A stretch of 64,000 bases of DNA, from positions 8,258,501 through 8,322,500 of the forward strand of contig CM072341.1 in the NCBI GenBank assembly GCA_036874045.1, in the 5' to 3' direction. The position numbers and the translations under genes were made by a program. This stretch comes from Cymodocea nodosa. Its lineage: Eukaryota; Streptophyta; Magnoliopsida; Alismatales; Cymodoceaceae. Below, piece by piece: positions 9,363 to 20,825 of the stretch; within the stretch, counting starts at the first letter, position 1; each line of letters begins with the position of its first letter. The notes beneath the pieces were generated by a model. That model had not been told where the DNA came from, searched no databases, and worked only from the letters and a program-made list of their open reading frames with translations.

Positions 9363-12300
9363 ATTACAACTGCAAGAAATCTGGACATCTTTCTCCAAGT
9401 TGTCCTATAAGGAAAAATGAAAAGCAAAGTAGGACAAATCAGAAGAAGTCTTAGAAATCTCAGAAAAAGTTTTACAAGAAAAAGACTTTAAAGGTCACTT
9501 GGGATGATACGTCAGAAGTGTCTGAATCTAAGGAATTATCATCAAAATCCTCACATTTAGAAGAAGAATAAGAGTCAAAAGATGTTGCTCATGTGTGCTT
9601 CATGGTAGATGAGTCTAAGGTAATATCTAATCTTGAAAGTCATTCAGATTTTAACATTGATGAATTATTATGTGCTTATCATGCATTATTACAAAAACTT
9701 AAAATTTTTAAACTAGAAAATAAGAATATTAGAAACTCTTTGTCCATTATGGAAGAAGAAAATTATTCTTGTCTACTACTTTAGAAAAGTTTAAATGTGA
9801 TAATGAAAATCATGCTAGAGATTTGTATAAATTTAGATTTAATGAATGTGTCTTGCATGAACAAATACAAAATATAAATGCTAAAAAATTGAAGATAAAA
9901 TATGAAAATGAAAAATTGAGAAACAACACAAATGATCTTGAGTTAGAGATTGATAGATTAAAAGTGAGAGAGCTAGATTTAAATTCCACCATTGAGAAAT
10001 GGAATTTAAGTCAAACTAAGTTAGACAAACTAACTAGTACCCCTACGATATCATATAAATTTGGCTTAGGATTTGATTATCCTAAATACCCTTAATCTCA
10101 AACCAACAAAGGATTTATTAGTTGCAATTCAAGTAAATCTAAGACTAAAATTCCTTTTATTATGAAACAAGATAATAAATATGTAGAAGTAGGTACTTCA
10201 AGGGATGAATCATGTAGTAATAATATAAACCAATGTGATTTATCTAAATGTACTTCTAACATGACTATCAATGTTTCTAAAAATCTTATTTCTTATTTTG
10301 GAAATTTAATTACTAATGTTTCTAAAATTTCAGACAATTATAATAAACTAGAAATTCAAGAACCTAAGCATGAAATTCAAAACACTAGTATTAGACCAAT
10401 TACTGGTTCTACATGTTCTTTATTTGAAAATTCATGTGTAGAAAAATATTTTGTATATATTGAAAATTTAAATATAAGTACAAAATCTTGGTATGAACTT
10501 ACTAAAATGTATGAGCAAGACCAAAATAAATTAATATCTGATAAAAATCGGTTTGGTCTTGGCTATACTACATCTAAAAATAAAAAGAATATCAATAAGA
10601 GCAATAATTCTATAAGTGAGTATAAAGCTAATGATAAATCAGTAGTACTTACAACTAATAAGAATATAAATGATAATGTTAAGTTATTTTTAAACAAAAA
10701 GAATAAATATGCTTTTAATGAACTTGGTCCTCAAAGACATTGGGTACCAAGAAATAGTTCTTCTTAATTTATTTTGCAGGAGAAAACAACATCAAAATGG
10801 ATTTTAGATAGTGGAGCATCAAGTCACATGACTGGATAGAAAAGCCTACTGAAAAATTTTACATATACCAAGAAAGGAAGTGTAATATTTGGAAACAAAA
10901 GTAAGGATAAAATCATAGGTATGGGCAATGTTCAAATAACTCCTACTTGTGTTATTTCGAGTGTACTGTATGTAGAAAACCTAGGATTTAATTTACTAAG
11001 TATTATAAAACTAATTGATAATGGATACTATGTATTGTTTGAAGATAATGTATGCAAAATTATTGATAAAATTACAGATAAATTTAAGTTTATTACTAAA
11101 AGAAAAGGTTCTATATGTATTTTATCTTTACCTTCTAGTGCAGTTGATTTAAATTAGAGTTTCCTAGCTAAAACTAGTGATGCATATCTTTGGCATAGAA
11201 GGATTGGGCATATAAATATGAAACTATTGCATAAATTATCCAAACAAAATTTGGTGAGAGGTTTACCAAAAATTAAATATTCAAAGGATTTCATGTGTGA
11301 TGCATGTGAGTTAGGTAAACTTCATAAAAACTCTTTTAAATCCAAAGTTGATATATCAAGCAAGCGAGTCTTTAAACTTATACATATGGATCTATTTGGA
11401 CCAACAAGAATCATGAGTCTTGGTGGTAAACAGTATGTATTTGTTTTAGTAGATGACTTCTCTAGATACACTTGGGTATATTTTCTAGCATCTAAGATAG
11501 AAGTTTTTGAAAAGTTTAAAATGTTTTGCAATCTTGTTCAAAATGAACAGTGTCTCTGTTCAAAAACTTAGGAGTGATCATGATACTGAATTTGATAATG
11601 ATCAAATGGATAATTACTGTAAAGATCGTGGCATTGATCACAGATTTTCTTTTCCAAGAGCACTGTCTCAAAATGGTGTTGTTGAGAGAAAGAATTGATC
11701 ACTTCAGGAAATGGCCAGAACTATGTTAAATGAACATAATTTACCTCAAAATCTTTAAGCTAAAGTAGTGAATACAGCTTGTTATATTATTAATAAAGGT
11801 CACTTAAGACCTTTTGTTAAGAAAACTCCTTTTGAGATTATGTATGATAGGGTTCCAAAAATTTCCTATATGAAACCATTTGGCTATAAGTGTTTTATTC
11901 TTAACATTAAGTATAAAATGGATAAATTTCAAGCCAAAGCAGATGAAGGAATTTTTCTAAGTTACTCTACTAGAAGTAAAGCCTATAGAGTTTATAATAA
12001 GACTTCTAGAACCATTGAAGAAACCCTTCATGTAAGCTTCAATGAAAATTCTTTTAGAGAATCTCAATCTAAAGCTGATAATGATGATATGATCAACCTC
12101 CCAAAAGAATTAGAGATCAATAGAGAGATTGAAGATTTATCTGAGAAAATTAAAAATATGAACTTAAATGATTAAACTAATGATAAAAGTGATGAACTTT
12201 CAGATGTTGATGAGAATATTGAGAAAAATCATAGAAATTGGCATTATTCTTCATCACATCCCATCACTCAAGTCATTGGTGATATAAATGAGGGAGTTAA

Positions 12301-12440
12301 AACTAGAGCTTCAGTAAATTTAAATAATATGCATATGTTTGTTTCTATGGTGGAACCAAAGAATATAGAAGAAGTATTATTTGATGAAAATTGGATAGTG
12401 GCAATGCAAGATGAAGTAAATCAATTCATTAGAAATGAAG
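9363..12440 (+). pseudogene. gag-pol: Second copia copy: gag C-terminal part, protease and integrase
   Basis: Begins at the gag zinc knuckle, read as YYNCKKSGHLSPSC (first Cys changed relative to CYNCKKPGHLSPDC in the sister), right after the LTR, so the N-terminal gag is missing. A Lys/Glu-rich, probably coiled-coil segment follows (about 9700-10060). Gag ends with a TAA at 10765-10767 also found in the sister copy. Protease has ILDSGASSH near 10806. The GAG-pre-integrase motif (LWHRRIGHINMKLLHKL) is near 11187-11240. Integrase runs to about 12440, where sequence switches to LTR; RT, RNase H and the env-like ORF are absent. Frameshifts near 9770 and 11550 and stops such as 9543 and 11696 disable it. 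Confidence 0.88.
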
Positions 12441-13114
12441 TTTATTTTACAAGAAATTTTTTAGAGATCTAGGATTGATGATTAAATAAAATTCGAAAGG
12501 AAAACGTGGGTCAAAACGTGTGTATTTCGATGAAAGAAAAAGAGAAGACATGAAGAGTGGAAAACTGATAGGGATTAAATGTGGAGGATATGTATGAAGT
12601 GAATATATAGTATAAAAGGCATAGAATTCTCGTTGATCAATTATCCCTGCACACCAAACGAAATATATTTTCAAGGATCAAAAACACCTCTCCAGGGAAA
12701 AACTCTCAGATAAAAGAAAATTCAGTGAAGTAGAGAAAGTCAGATATATGTCATTGAAGATTTAAAGAAGAAGAAGAAAGCAAATTCGGTGAAGCAGAGA
12801 AAGTCAAATATTTGTCATTGAGGATTTGCAAAAGAAAAAGAAAAATCTCAAATAGGGAGAAATGTTCTAAATTCCGCAAATTAGTTTTCTCTATTTGTAG
12901 TTGTGAAATTGATTAGATTAAATATGGTATCGTTATATAATTGCATCTACAATTTCTAAAGAGAATTGAATTGTATATTGTAATTGAAATCTTGAATAAA
13001 ATGATTTGATTAAAACAGTGTCTCAACTTGTTTTTAATATTGAAGTTTCAATTATTTTTGAAAATGTTGAAAAACACAATTCACTCCCCTCTTGTGTAGC
13101 CATTTGATCCTACA
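12441..13114 (+). repeat. Copia LTR fragment (3' ~40%)
   Basis: Matches the LTR from TTTATTTTGCAGGAAATTTT onward, including the TATA box region near 12607, and ends CCTACA at 13114. The junction with integrase at 12437-12445 shares a short AGTTTA-like overlap, consistent with a microhomology deletion that removed RT through the front of the LTR. Confidence 0.85.
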
Positions 13115-15369
13115 AGAGGATCAAGAGAAAACAACTTTCACATGTCCTAATGGAACTTATGCTTTTAAGAGGATGTCATTCAGATTATCCAATGCACCAG
13201 CTACCTTTCAAATATGTATGTAGAGCATATTCACTGAAATGATTGAAGATTTTTTAGAAATAATTGTGGATGATTTTACTATATATGAAACTTCATATGA
13301 AGTGTGTTTAAATAATTTAGACCAAATATTAAAATGTTGTGTGAAAAAAAATCTGGTTCTAAATTGGGAAAATGTTACTTCATGGTTAAACAATAAATAG
13401 TCTTGGGACATGTTATTTCAAAGAAAGGGTTGAAAGTAGATAAAGCTAAAATAGAAGTAATTTCTAATCTACTAAAGCCTAAATCAGTAAAAGATATTAG
13501 ATCATTTCTAAGACATGCTGGATTTTATAGAAGATTGATTAAAGATTTTAGCAAAATAGTTAGACCTTTAACTAATCTATTAAAAGATGTCTCATTTAAC
13601 TTTGATAAAAATTGCAAAGAAGCATTTTTCAAGCTTAAAACTAGCTTAATTTCAACTCCTATAATACAAACACCTAATTAGAGCCATCCATTTGAATTAA
13701 TGTGCGATGCATCTAATTTTACTGTAGGAGTAGCGCTAGGACAAAAGATAGAAAAATCTCCTAGAGTGATTCATTATGTAAGCAAAACTTTAAATGATGC
13801 TCAAGTTAATTATACAACTACTAAAAAAGAACTACTAACTGTTGTGTTTGCCTTAGAAAAGTTTAGATCATATCTGATTAGAGCTAAAGTAATAGTATAC
13901 ATGGATCATTCGGCTTTAAAATGCCTAATAGCAAAGAAAGAGACTAAACCTAGATTGATCCGGTGGATATTGTTATTGCAAGAATTTGATATAGAAATTA
14001 AAAATAAAAAAGGTTGTGAGAATGTAGTAGTAGACCATTTATCAAGATTACAAATAGAAAAATCAAATATTGAAATTAAGGATAATTTTCCAAATGAACA
14101 ATTAATGACCATAAACACAATGCCTTGGTATGCAAACATAGTTAATTACTTAGTTACTAGTCTAATACATAAGGATTGAAAAAGATAGGATATGAAATTA
14201 TTCTTTTCAAGAGTGAAATATTACTATTAGGAAGACTCATACTTATTTAATAAATGTCCTGATCTGGTTTTAAGAGTTGTGTTCCAGAAACTGAATATCA
14301 GAGCATATTGTCTTTCTACCACGACCAAGCATGTGGAGGACATTTTGGTTCAGAAAAAACTACTACCAAAATTCTGCAATGTGAATTTTATTGGTTAACA
14401 CTTTTCAAAGATGCTCTTAAATACTACTTAAGTTGTTTAAGATGTCAACAAATAGGAAGGATATCAAAGTGGAATATGATGCCTCTAAACCCTATGTTGA
14501 AGTTGAAATCTTTGATGTATGGGGAATAGATTTTATGGGTCTATTTTCTATGTCTAATCAATTTAATTATATATTGTTAGGAGTGGATTATGTATTTAAA
14601 TAAATAGAAGCTTTTCCTACAAAAACTAATGACAACAAAGTGGTAATATATTTTATAAGAACTAATATAATTGCTAGATTTGGAATACCTAAAGCTATTG
14701 TTAGTGATAGAGGAACTCATTTCTGTAATAAAAGTTTTGAAGCCTTAATGAGAAAATATGGAGTAAATCACAAAATTGCAACATCATATCATCTGCAAAT
14801 AAGTGGACAAGTAGAAAGTGCAGACAAACAAATTAAGTTAATCTTAGAAAAAGTAGTAAATAGATTAATAGATGCATTTTGGGCTTATAGAACTACTTAT
14901 AATACAAGCTTAGGTATGTTACCTTTTAAGATAGTATATGGAAAAAGTTGTCATTTACTAGTTGAAATTGAACATAAAGCTTAATGGGCATTAAAAACTC
15001 TAAACACTAATTTAAATCAAGTTGTTGAAAATCGAAAAATGCAATTGATTGAATTAGGAGAATTTAGGAATGAAGCTTATTTGAAAATTTTAAAAGAAAA
15101 AGAGAAAATGAAGTTTTGGCAGGATAAGAAAATTATTCCAAAAGCTTTTGTAATAGGACAAGAAGTATATCTTTACATGACTAGACTTCATAACCATCTA
15201 GGAAAATTAAGATCTAGATGGGTAGGACCTTACATAATTTGAAATATTTATTCCTATGGAGGTATTGAAATTGAAAATCCTAAAAATCAGAATATATTTA
15301 AAGTAAATGGACAAAGACTTAAACGTATTCTAAAATTCCAAAAAGTTCCTTTGGAATTATAGAAAAAGT
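13115..15369 (+). pseudogene. pol: Athila-type Ty3/gypsy pol remnant: RT, RNase H, integrase
   Basis: RT enters at EDQEKTTFTCPNGTYAF just after the copia LTR, so the front half is missing. The catalytic box reads IIVDDF near 13263. RNase H/connection follows ([29 protein letters not shown] near 13700; [20 protein letters not shown]). Integrase has an HHCC finger (HDQACGGHF ... CLRCQQIG, 14323-14450), then DFMG, SDRGTHFCN and GQVESADKQIK, keeping the D-D-E pattern. FKIVYGKSCHLLVEIEHKA is an Athila-lineage signature. It ends near 15369 after NGQRLKRILK. Stops and frameshifts (13222, 13398, 13680, 14177, 14527, 14983) inactivate it, and about ten codons after EKVVN are lost relative to the copy at 45590-47737. 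Confidence 0.9.
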
Positions 15370-16449
15370 AAGAGTAGAGGACTACTCGAGCTTTATTAAT
15401 TAAGAAATAGATATATGTTAGTATTAAAAAAAAAACTTATTTTAAATATAGCAGTCCAATAGAAAGAAATTATCGGTTTTACCAAAATATATATTAAAAG
15501 AAAAATATTGTTACGATTACACCAAAAGGATCTATTAGTTTGATCGAAACATAAAAATATAAATATATATATATATATTATATTAAGTAAATGTGTCGGT
15601 TTGAACGAAACAAGGCATCAGTTCAACTAGAAAAAAAAAGGCATTCAATTTCGATTCAATAGTGGAAGTATAACGGTTTGATCAAAATTCTAAAATGTTG
15701 AAAAATTAAGAGTCAGAAAAATCAGAAATTCTTTGATCTTGACTGAATTAAAAATTATTATTATAAGTATTTTTATTAGTTATAACTTTACAGGAAGTTC
15801 GTTGAGTTACGCTTAACTCAACAAACTTACTCCATTGAGTCTAGGATAAGTTAATGAAGTTACTCCGTTGAGTTAACTATAACTCAATGAAGTACTTAAG
15901 GTAAGTCCACGAACTTAGTCTATGGAGTTAACCATAACTCCACGGAATAGTATATGTGTATGGATGATATTTGAGCACATTTTAATATGATAATTCATGC
16001 ATTCTATGTCTTGAAACTCAAGTTATATGCACTTATACAAGAAAATACATGTTAATCACATTTTTATGACATTGCATGAATATGTGCACAAATGCACTCC
16101 TTTAATGCAATTTTCATGAAACATACTATATGTTCATATGCTTGAATGTATGATTTAATAATTCTTAGGCCAAGAAAGAGATTTTAAAGGTCATCAAGGT
16201 ATTGAAATAATTTTATATGGCCACATATATTTTACACACTATGGTTATGAACTTGTGGACATTAAATGCAATAATGTGGCATTAGTTATGAATGATTTTA
16301 AATACATGTTACTAATTGATTCATTCATGGATGAACTTACATTTCACATTTGTAAACATGTTAAAATGAATGTTACATACCTTAGAAATAAATATATTTC
16401 AAGTTCATAACTAGAGTTATTTTTGGCATGTGTTACTAACATTACATGC
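15370..16449 (+). other. Gypsy post-pol non-coding region
   Basis: No coding signal. 15560-15580 is a TA microsatellite. 15790-15950 holds inverted repeats of GTTGAGTTA and TAACTCAAC. From about 15965 (TGATATTTGAGCACATTTTAA) the text resembles an Athila-type LTR start, but I see no polypurine tract before it. Confidence 0.4.
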
Positions 16450-17805
16450 ATGACTTAAATAGATTTGATTATAGGTGAATGAGGGCCCTTAGATCAAGCT
16501 TTGGGATCATCAATCCTTGATGATCAAAATCTCTACAAATAGGCCTTGTATCCCACAAGTTTTCTCCCCTCTCCCAACTCCAATTTTTGGAATTCCCCTT
16601 GGTGCTCCAAGCAAGGTGAAGGAAGAGCTCCCCTCTTGGTGTCTTCTCCTCCAAACAACTCTTGGAGGTAAGGTTCTTCTTCTTCTTGTCTTCTCCAATA
16701 CTTCATCCGGCATTCTACATCTTGAGGAGGTGAATTTCTGCTACAAATCCCCTCTTGTTGGTGCTGAATCCGTGGATGAAGCTCCATTGGAGATACACTT
16801 GAAGGTGTGGAAACTTGCATCCAAGAGAGCTCTTCAATTGGTCTACATGTTGTTGTATTCCCTTCGGCATTGGACCTCCAATCTATGGAGGGAACAAGCA
16901 GCTTTGGATGTGGAGAATTGTTGGAGAAGGTAGCCATCTCAAGTGATGTGAAGCAAGGAGGTGACGTCCCTTGTCCTTAAGCCATTGGAGGTATGATCTT
17001 AAGGTAATAGGAGTAGACATTTGAGTGGAGATGGAGTTGTAATGTAAATTTCAGTAGTATATGTTTGTGTATCCCACGTGATTTCCCCTTTGTTATAGTG
17101 TTGAATTCTTGTTGTTATTTCAATGTTTTTGAATTCTAAGTTTAGTTTGAGTTTTTTCCCTTTATGTGTTTGATTTTATGTTTCCTTGTATGGATTCTTC
17201 TCAAATGTTTGTTCCTTTAACTCTAACATAGTTTAAATGTTTTTTTACTTAATTCTAACCTTCTGATTTACTTGATTTTGATTGTATATAGCTTATACTT
17301 AGTAGATTAGAGCATACATGGAGTTAGATGTATGGTTATAAGTCCATGTATGCTAGTTTGTAGTAAAATTAGTAGTTTGATGTAGTGTAAATTTATTTTC
17401 TATTTTTGTAGTGTAATAATTATTGTGTGATGCATTTTCTTAAGTGATGGATAGAGGAGGACATGAATGAGGTTTCTCATTACTGATTCAACTCTATGTG
17501 AAGTCATTTCGAACATACACATGATTGTTAAGGCAAACATGTGATGAGAATGTATTTACACAAGGCATATCTATAAACTCTAGTGAATTTTATGTTTAAT
17601 TGATGGTCCCGGTGGATTCAACCCATTCTTGCATGCTTTCTATAATTGACTATGTGCACTTGCAGTTATAAATATTAAAACTCATTTGTGTGTTAATTTC
17701 ATAACATATAAACCCCGAACAATACATAAAAAGCAATAGTTTGCATAGGAAAATGACCTGATTACCCGTCAAAAACTTAGGGTTTATTTATACTAAAACT
17801 TAGGA
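16450..17805 (+). repeat. Probable Athila-family LTR (R/U5 part), boundaries uncertain
   Basis: Higher GC than its surroundings at 16450-17000. A perfect 12-bp inverted repeat (AGCATACATGGA 17311-17322, TCCATGTATGCT 17343-17354) matches in position and structure one in the complete Athila LTR at 42437-42482. Near the end it has TGTGCACTTGCAGTT, also near the ends of the LTRs at 39115 and 43120. A primer-binding-site-like motif follows. ORFs on both strands at 16470-16937 show no recognisable protein. Confidence 0.45.
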
Positions 17806-17808
17806 TTT

Positions 17809-17825
17809 TGGCGCATTATCTGTAG
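17809..17825 (+). promoter_or_regulatory. Degenerate primer-binding site (tRNA-Asp type)
   Basis: TGGCGCATTATCTGTAG keeps the first six bases and scattered later positions of the tRNA-Asp complement TGGCGCCGTTGCCGGGG. It lies after LTR-like sequence and 88 bases before an ATG, the usual context. The match is weak. Confidence 0.3.
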
Positions 17826-17896
17826 AATCATTTAGAACTTAGAATAGTAGAGATCAAACTGTACTATTTCATTTTGTAACACCACGACAATACAAG

Positions 17897-18048
17897 ATGT
17901 CGCTAGAATTCTAGGAAGCAATTGACACTACAAGATTTCTTAGGGAGCCAAAGGAATGGAGAGAATTCGCAAAGCTTGTTAAAGTTTCCAAGAGCCAAGG
18001 AAATTCTGAAGATATGGCTATGGCAAAGACACATTTACTATATGATGC
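17897..18048 (+). pseudogene. Start of an extra ORF in gypsy context, cut by a copia insertion
   Basis: ATG at 17897 (MSLEF), then a TAG, then RFLREPKEWREFAKLV and MAMAKTHLLYDA up to 18048, where the minus-strand copia begins. The frame resumes at 27660 on the far side (MHSIRK). It is the N-terminal part of the ORF at 27660-29312. I do not recognise this N-terminal domain. Confidence 0.5.
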
Positions 18049-19802
18049 TATAGGATCGTATGGCTACACAAGAGGGGGGTGAATTGTGTATTTTTAATAT
18101 TTTCTGAAATATAATTGAAACTTTAAAACTCAAAAATAAGTCGAGACATTGTTTTCATAAAATCATTTTTATTCAAGGTTTCAATTACAATATACAATTC
18201 AATTCTCCTCAGAAATTGTAAATGCAATTATATCTCGATACCATGTATCATCTAAACAATTTCATAACTACAAACAGAGAAAACTAATTTGCGGAATTTA
18301 AAACATTTCTCCCTATTTGAGATCTTTCTTCTTCTCCTTTTTCTTCTTCAGCAATTCTTCAGTGACAAATATATTGTCTTTCTCTGCTTCACCGAATTTG
18401 CTTTCTTCTGATACTTCAAATCTTCAGTGACGAAAATCTTACCTTTTTATGTTTCATTGAATTTTTTCCACTTGAGAAATTTTACCCGAAGAGGTGTTTT
18501 TTATCTCTGAAAAAGATTTTTCTTTTGGTGTGTAAGGATGGTTTGATCCTTGAAAAGATTTTTCATTTTGTGTGCAAGGATGGTTTGATCAACGAGAACT
18601 CTATGCCTTTTATACTGTATCTTCATTTCATGCATATCATCCACGTTTAATCACTACCAATTTTCCACTTCTCCACGTCTTTTCTTTTTCCTTCATCGAA
18701 ACACATACGTTCTAACCCACGTTTATATTTCGAATTTCCTTTAATCATCAGTCTTGGATATTTGAAAAATTTCTTGCAAAATAAACTTTCTCGTCCAAAA
18801 AATTTTTCATCAATGTAATAAGAAGTCGTTACTTTAATGTTAACTAAACGAGTAACACAAGTATATATATATATAACTTAATATTTCTAACTTAACGAGT
18901 TCCTCATGTGCCATTTCACGTGACAAGTACTGTAGCTAACTAAACGAACTAAGTCTATGGTGTTATGCTAACTCAACAAACCAGCTTAACCTTTCTTTCG
19001 GAAGGTTAAACAATAACTCACTGAAAACAGTTTAAGTTTTGGATAGTTATAGATGTAAGTCACCGAAAAACTCTTTATATTATAAAACTAGTGAAACACG
19101 TGTCAAGACCTGAAAACATGACTTAAGTTACCTTTCGAATAGTTACGACTGTAAGTCTCCGAAAAACTTTAACTCACCGATTCAGTAATACACAAATGTT
19201 TTTATAATAAGAATTTTACCACGTGCAAAAATAACAACTTAAGTTTATAACGCTAACCTAACGCGTTGCCTTAGTGTTCAATATAGCAACTCAACGCGTT
19301 TAGTTATGTTAACTTAACGAGTTAAACATGTGCACCTCACGTGATACAATGCAACATTCGTAACTTATAATTTCACCACATGTATAACACTAACTTAACG
19401 AGTTCGTCTCTTCTTTTACTCACTAACTTAACGAGTTATCACGTGACCTATTTTAACCTTTAAGCCTCTAACTTAACAAGTTCTCACATGACCTCTATAC
19501 AAACAAAACTCTAACTTAACGAGTTGTCTAAACGTGCATTGTTCATGATACAAAAGATATAACTTTAAAACATATCATGCTTTTCAATAAAAACACATGT
19601 TAACTTAACGTTTAGCTAAATGAGAAATTAATGCAACGAAACAACTAGTTATTAACTTCAGATCCAATACAGACAAGTATTTATATTAATAAGCTTTTTC
19701 TGTATTAATTGATGATTTTAATTTCTTTTCACAAGCAATAGTAATTGAGCAAATATGATTATTTTCATTCAGCACACATCATCAAAACAAAAATACTCAA
19801 CA
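18049..19802 (-). repeat. 3' LTR of the minus-strand copia element
   Basis: Begins (minus strand) TGTTGAGTATTTTTG at 19802 and ends CGATCCTATA at 18049, the expected CCTACA with one C-to-T change. Collinear with the LTR at 7613-9362, including CACGTG sites and the TATA box. Confidence 0.9.
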
Positions 19803-19816
19803 ATCTCCCCCTTTTT
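19803..19816 (-). promoter_or_regulatory. Polypurine tract of the minus-strand copia
   Basis: Complement reads AAAAAGGGGGAGAT directly before the LTR. A second similar tract lies near 20090. Confidence 0.85.
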
Positions 19817-20272
19817 GATGATGACAAAACCATATTAAATATGTTTAACTCAACAAAGCACCTTCGTTGGGTTAACTTTTAATTCAACAAACTTGTTTGT
19901 TGACTTAAGTTCACTTAAGCTTATTTCTATTGTTTGTGTAAATTTTACCTCTCAGATGTCAATAATTATATATGTACCAGTTTTCTAATTATCATCTATC
20001 AGATTACAATAACCATTAAATAGCATCTCCTTTTATAATATATATATGCAATTAAGATCATAATCATCTTTTTATAATACTTCTCCCCCTTCTTTCATTA
20101 ATCAAAAAGATAATTACAAAGAAAATATATATATATATATAAGAGAATTACAACAACGATTTCTATAAACAAGAATAATAATTGAACACATTTACAGAAA
20201 AATGTATTGTTCAAAGAATCAAACAAGTAATACAAACATTACATTTTGTATTCAGAAACAAACAAAAAACAG

Positions 20273-20825
20273 TTATTGACCCCTCCTTAGTATATCACTT
20301 ATAGCATTACATATTTTATCTCCTAGATGCCTAATATCATTTCTGATGTCGTTAAGCACTGCATCTAAGTCAGGAGGTAACTGGGTTTGCTGTTCTGCTT
20401 GAACTGAATAACTTTGTTGTTGTTGTTGTATATAGTCTGTATCAAGTTGTTGTGGTTGTTGTTGTCGTTGAGGTTTATGCATGGCTTGGAATTTTTACAA
20501 ATCTTGGACACTAAATGCTCTCATGCCTTTAGTTTCAGAAGGCAAGTCAGATAAAGTCAATTGGCTTGCAAGGATTCTACATGCAGCATCACCATAAAAT
20601 AACTTTGAACTCATATGCTGTAGTTGAGACAAAAACATCAAACCAATTTATTTGAATTCTATTCAGCAGACCATAAGTTGCATATAAACAGCTTCTGCTG
20701 ACTTCCAAATTGTGTCCAACTCTCTGAAATAAATTTGCATCATTCTCTATTTCTTTTCCTTTTGCATCTCTTCTGCTTTTGCCTTTTCCTTTGCCACGAC
20801 CTTTGTAGAACTTGGAGACCATCAT
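20273..20825 (-). pseudogene. Deleted env-like ORF of the minus-strand copia
   Basis: Starts MMVSKFYKGRGKGKGKSR (ATG complement at 20823-20825) and after about 27 codons jumps to NLFQRVGHNLEVSRSC, which in the fuller copy (4860-7131) lies ~1.7 kb further on. The deletion is in frame. The frame then ends VSTTAYEFKVILW with a stop at 20589, the same break as in the plus copy, and the Gln-rich tail continues in another frame to 20273. It cannot encode the full protein. Confidence 0.75.

Noticed and set aside
16470..16937. Overlapping ORFs on both strands (61-138 codons)
   Set aside because: No recognisable domain, opposite-strand overlap, and the region behaves like LTR sequence with higher GC.
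17440..18060. A host gene start around ATG 17897
   Set aside because: The ORF continues after the nested copia into a retroelement-associated domain, so it is element-borne.
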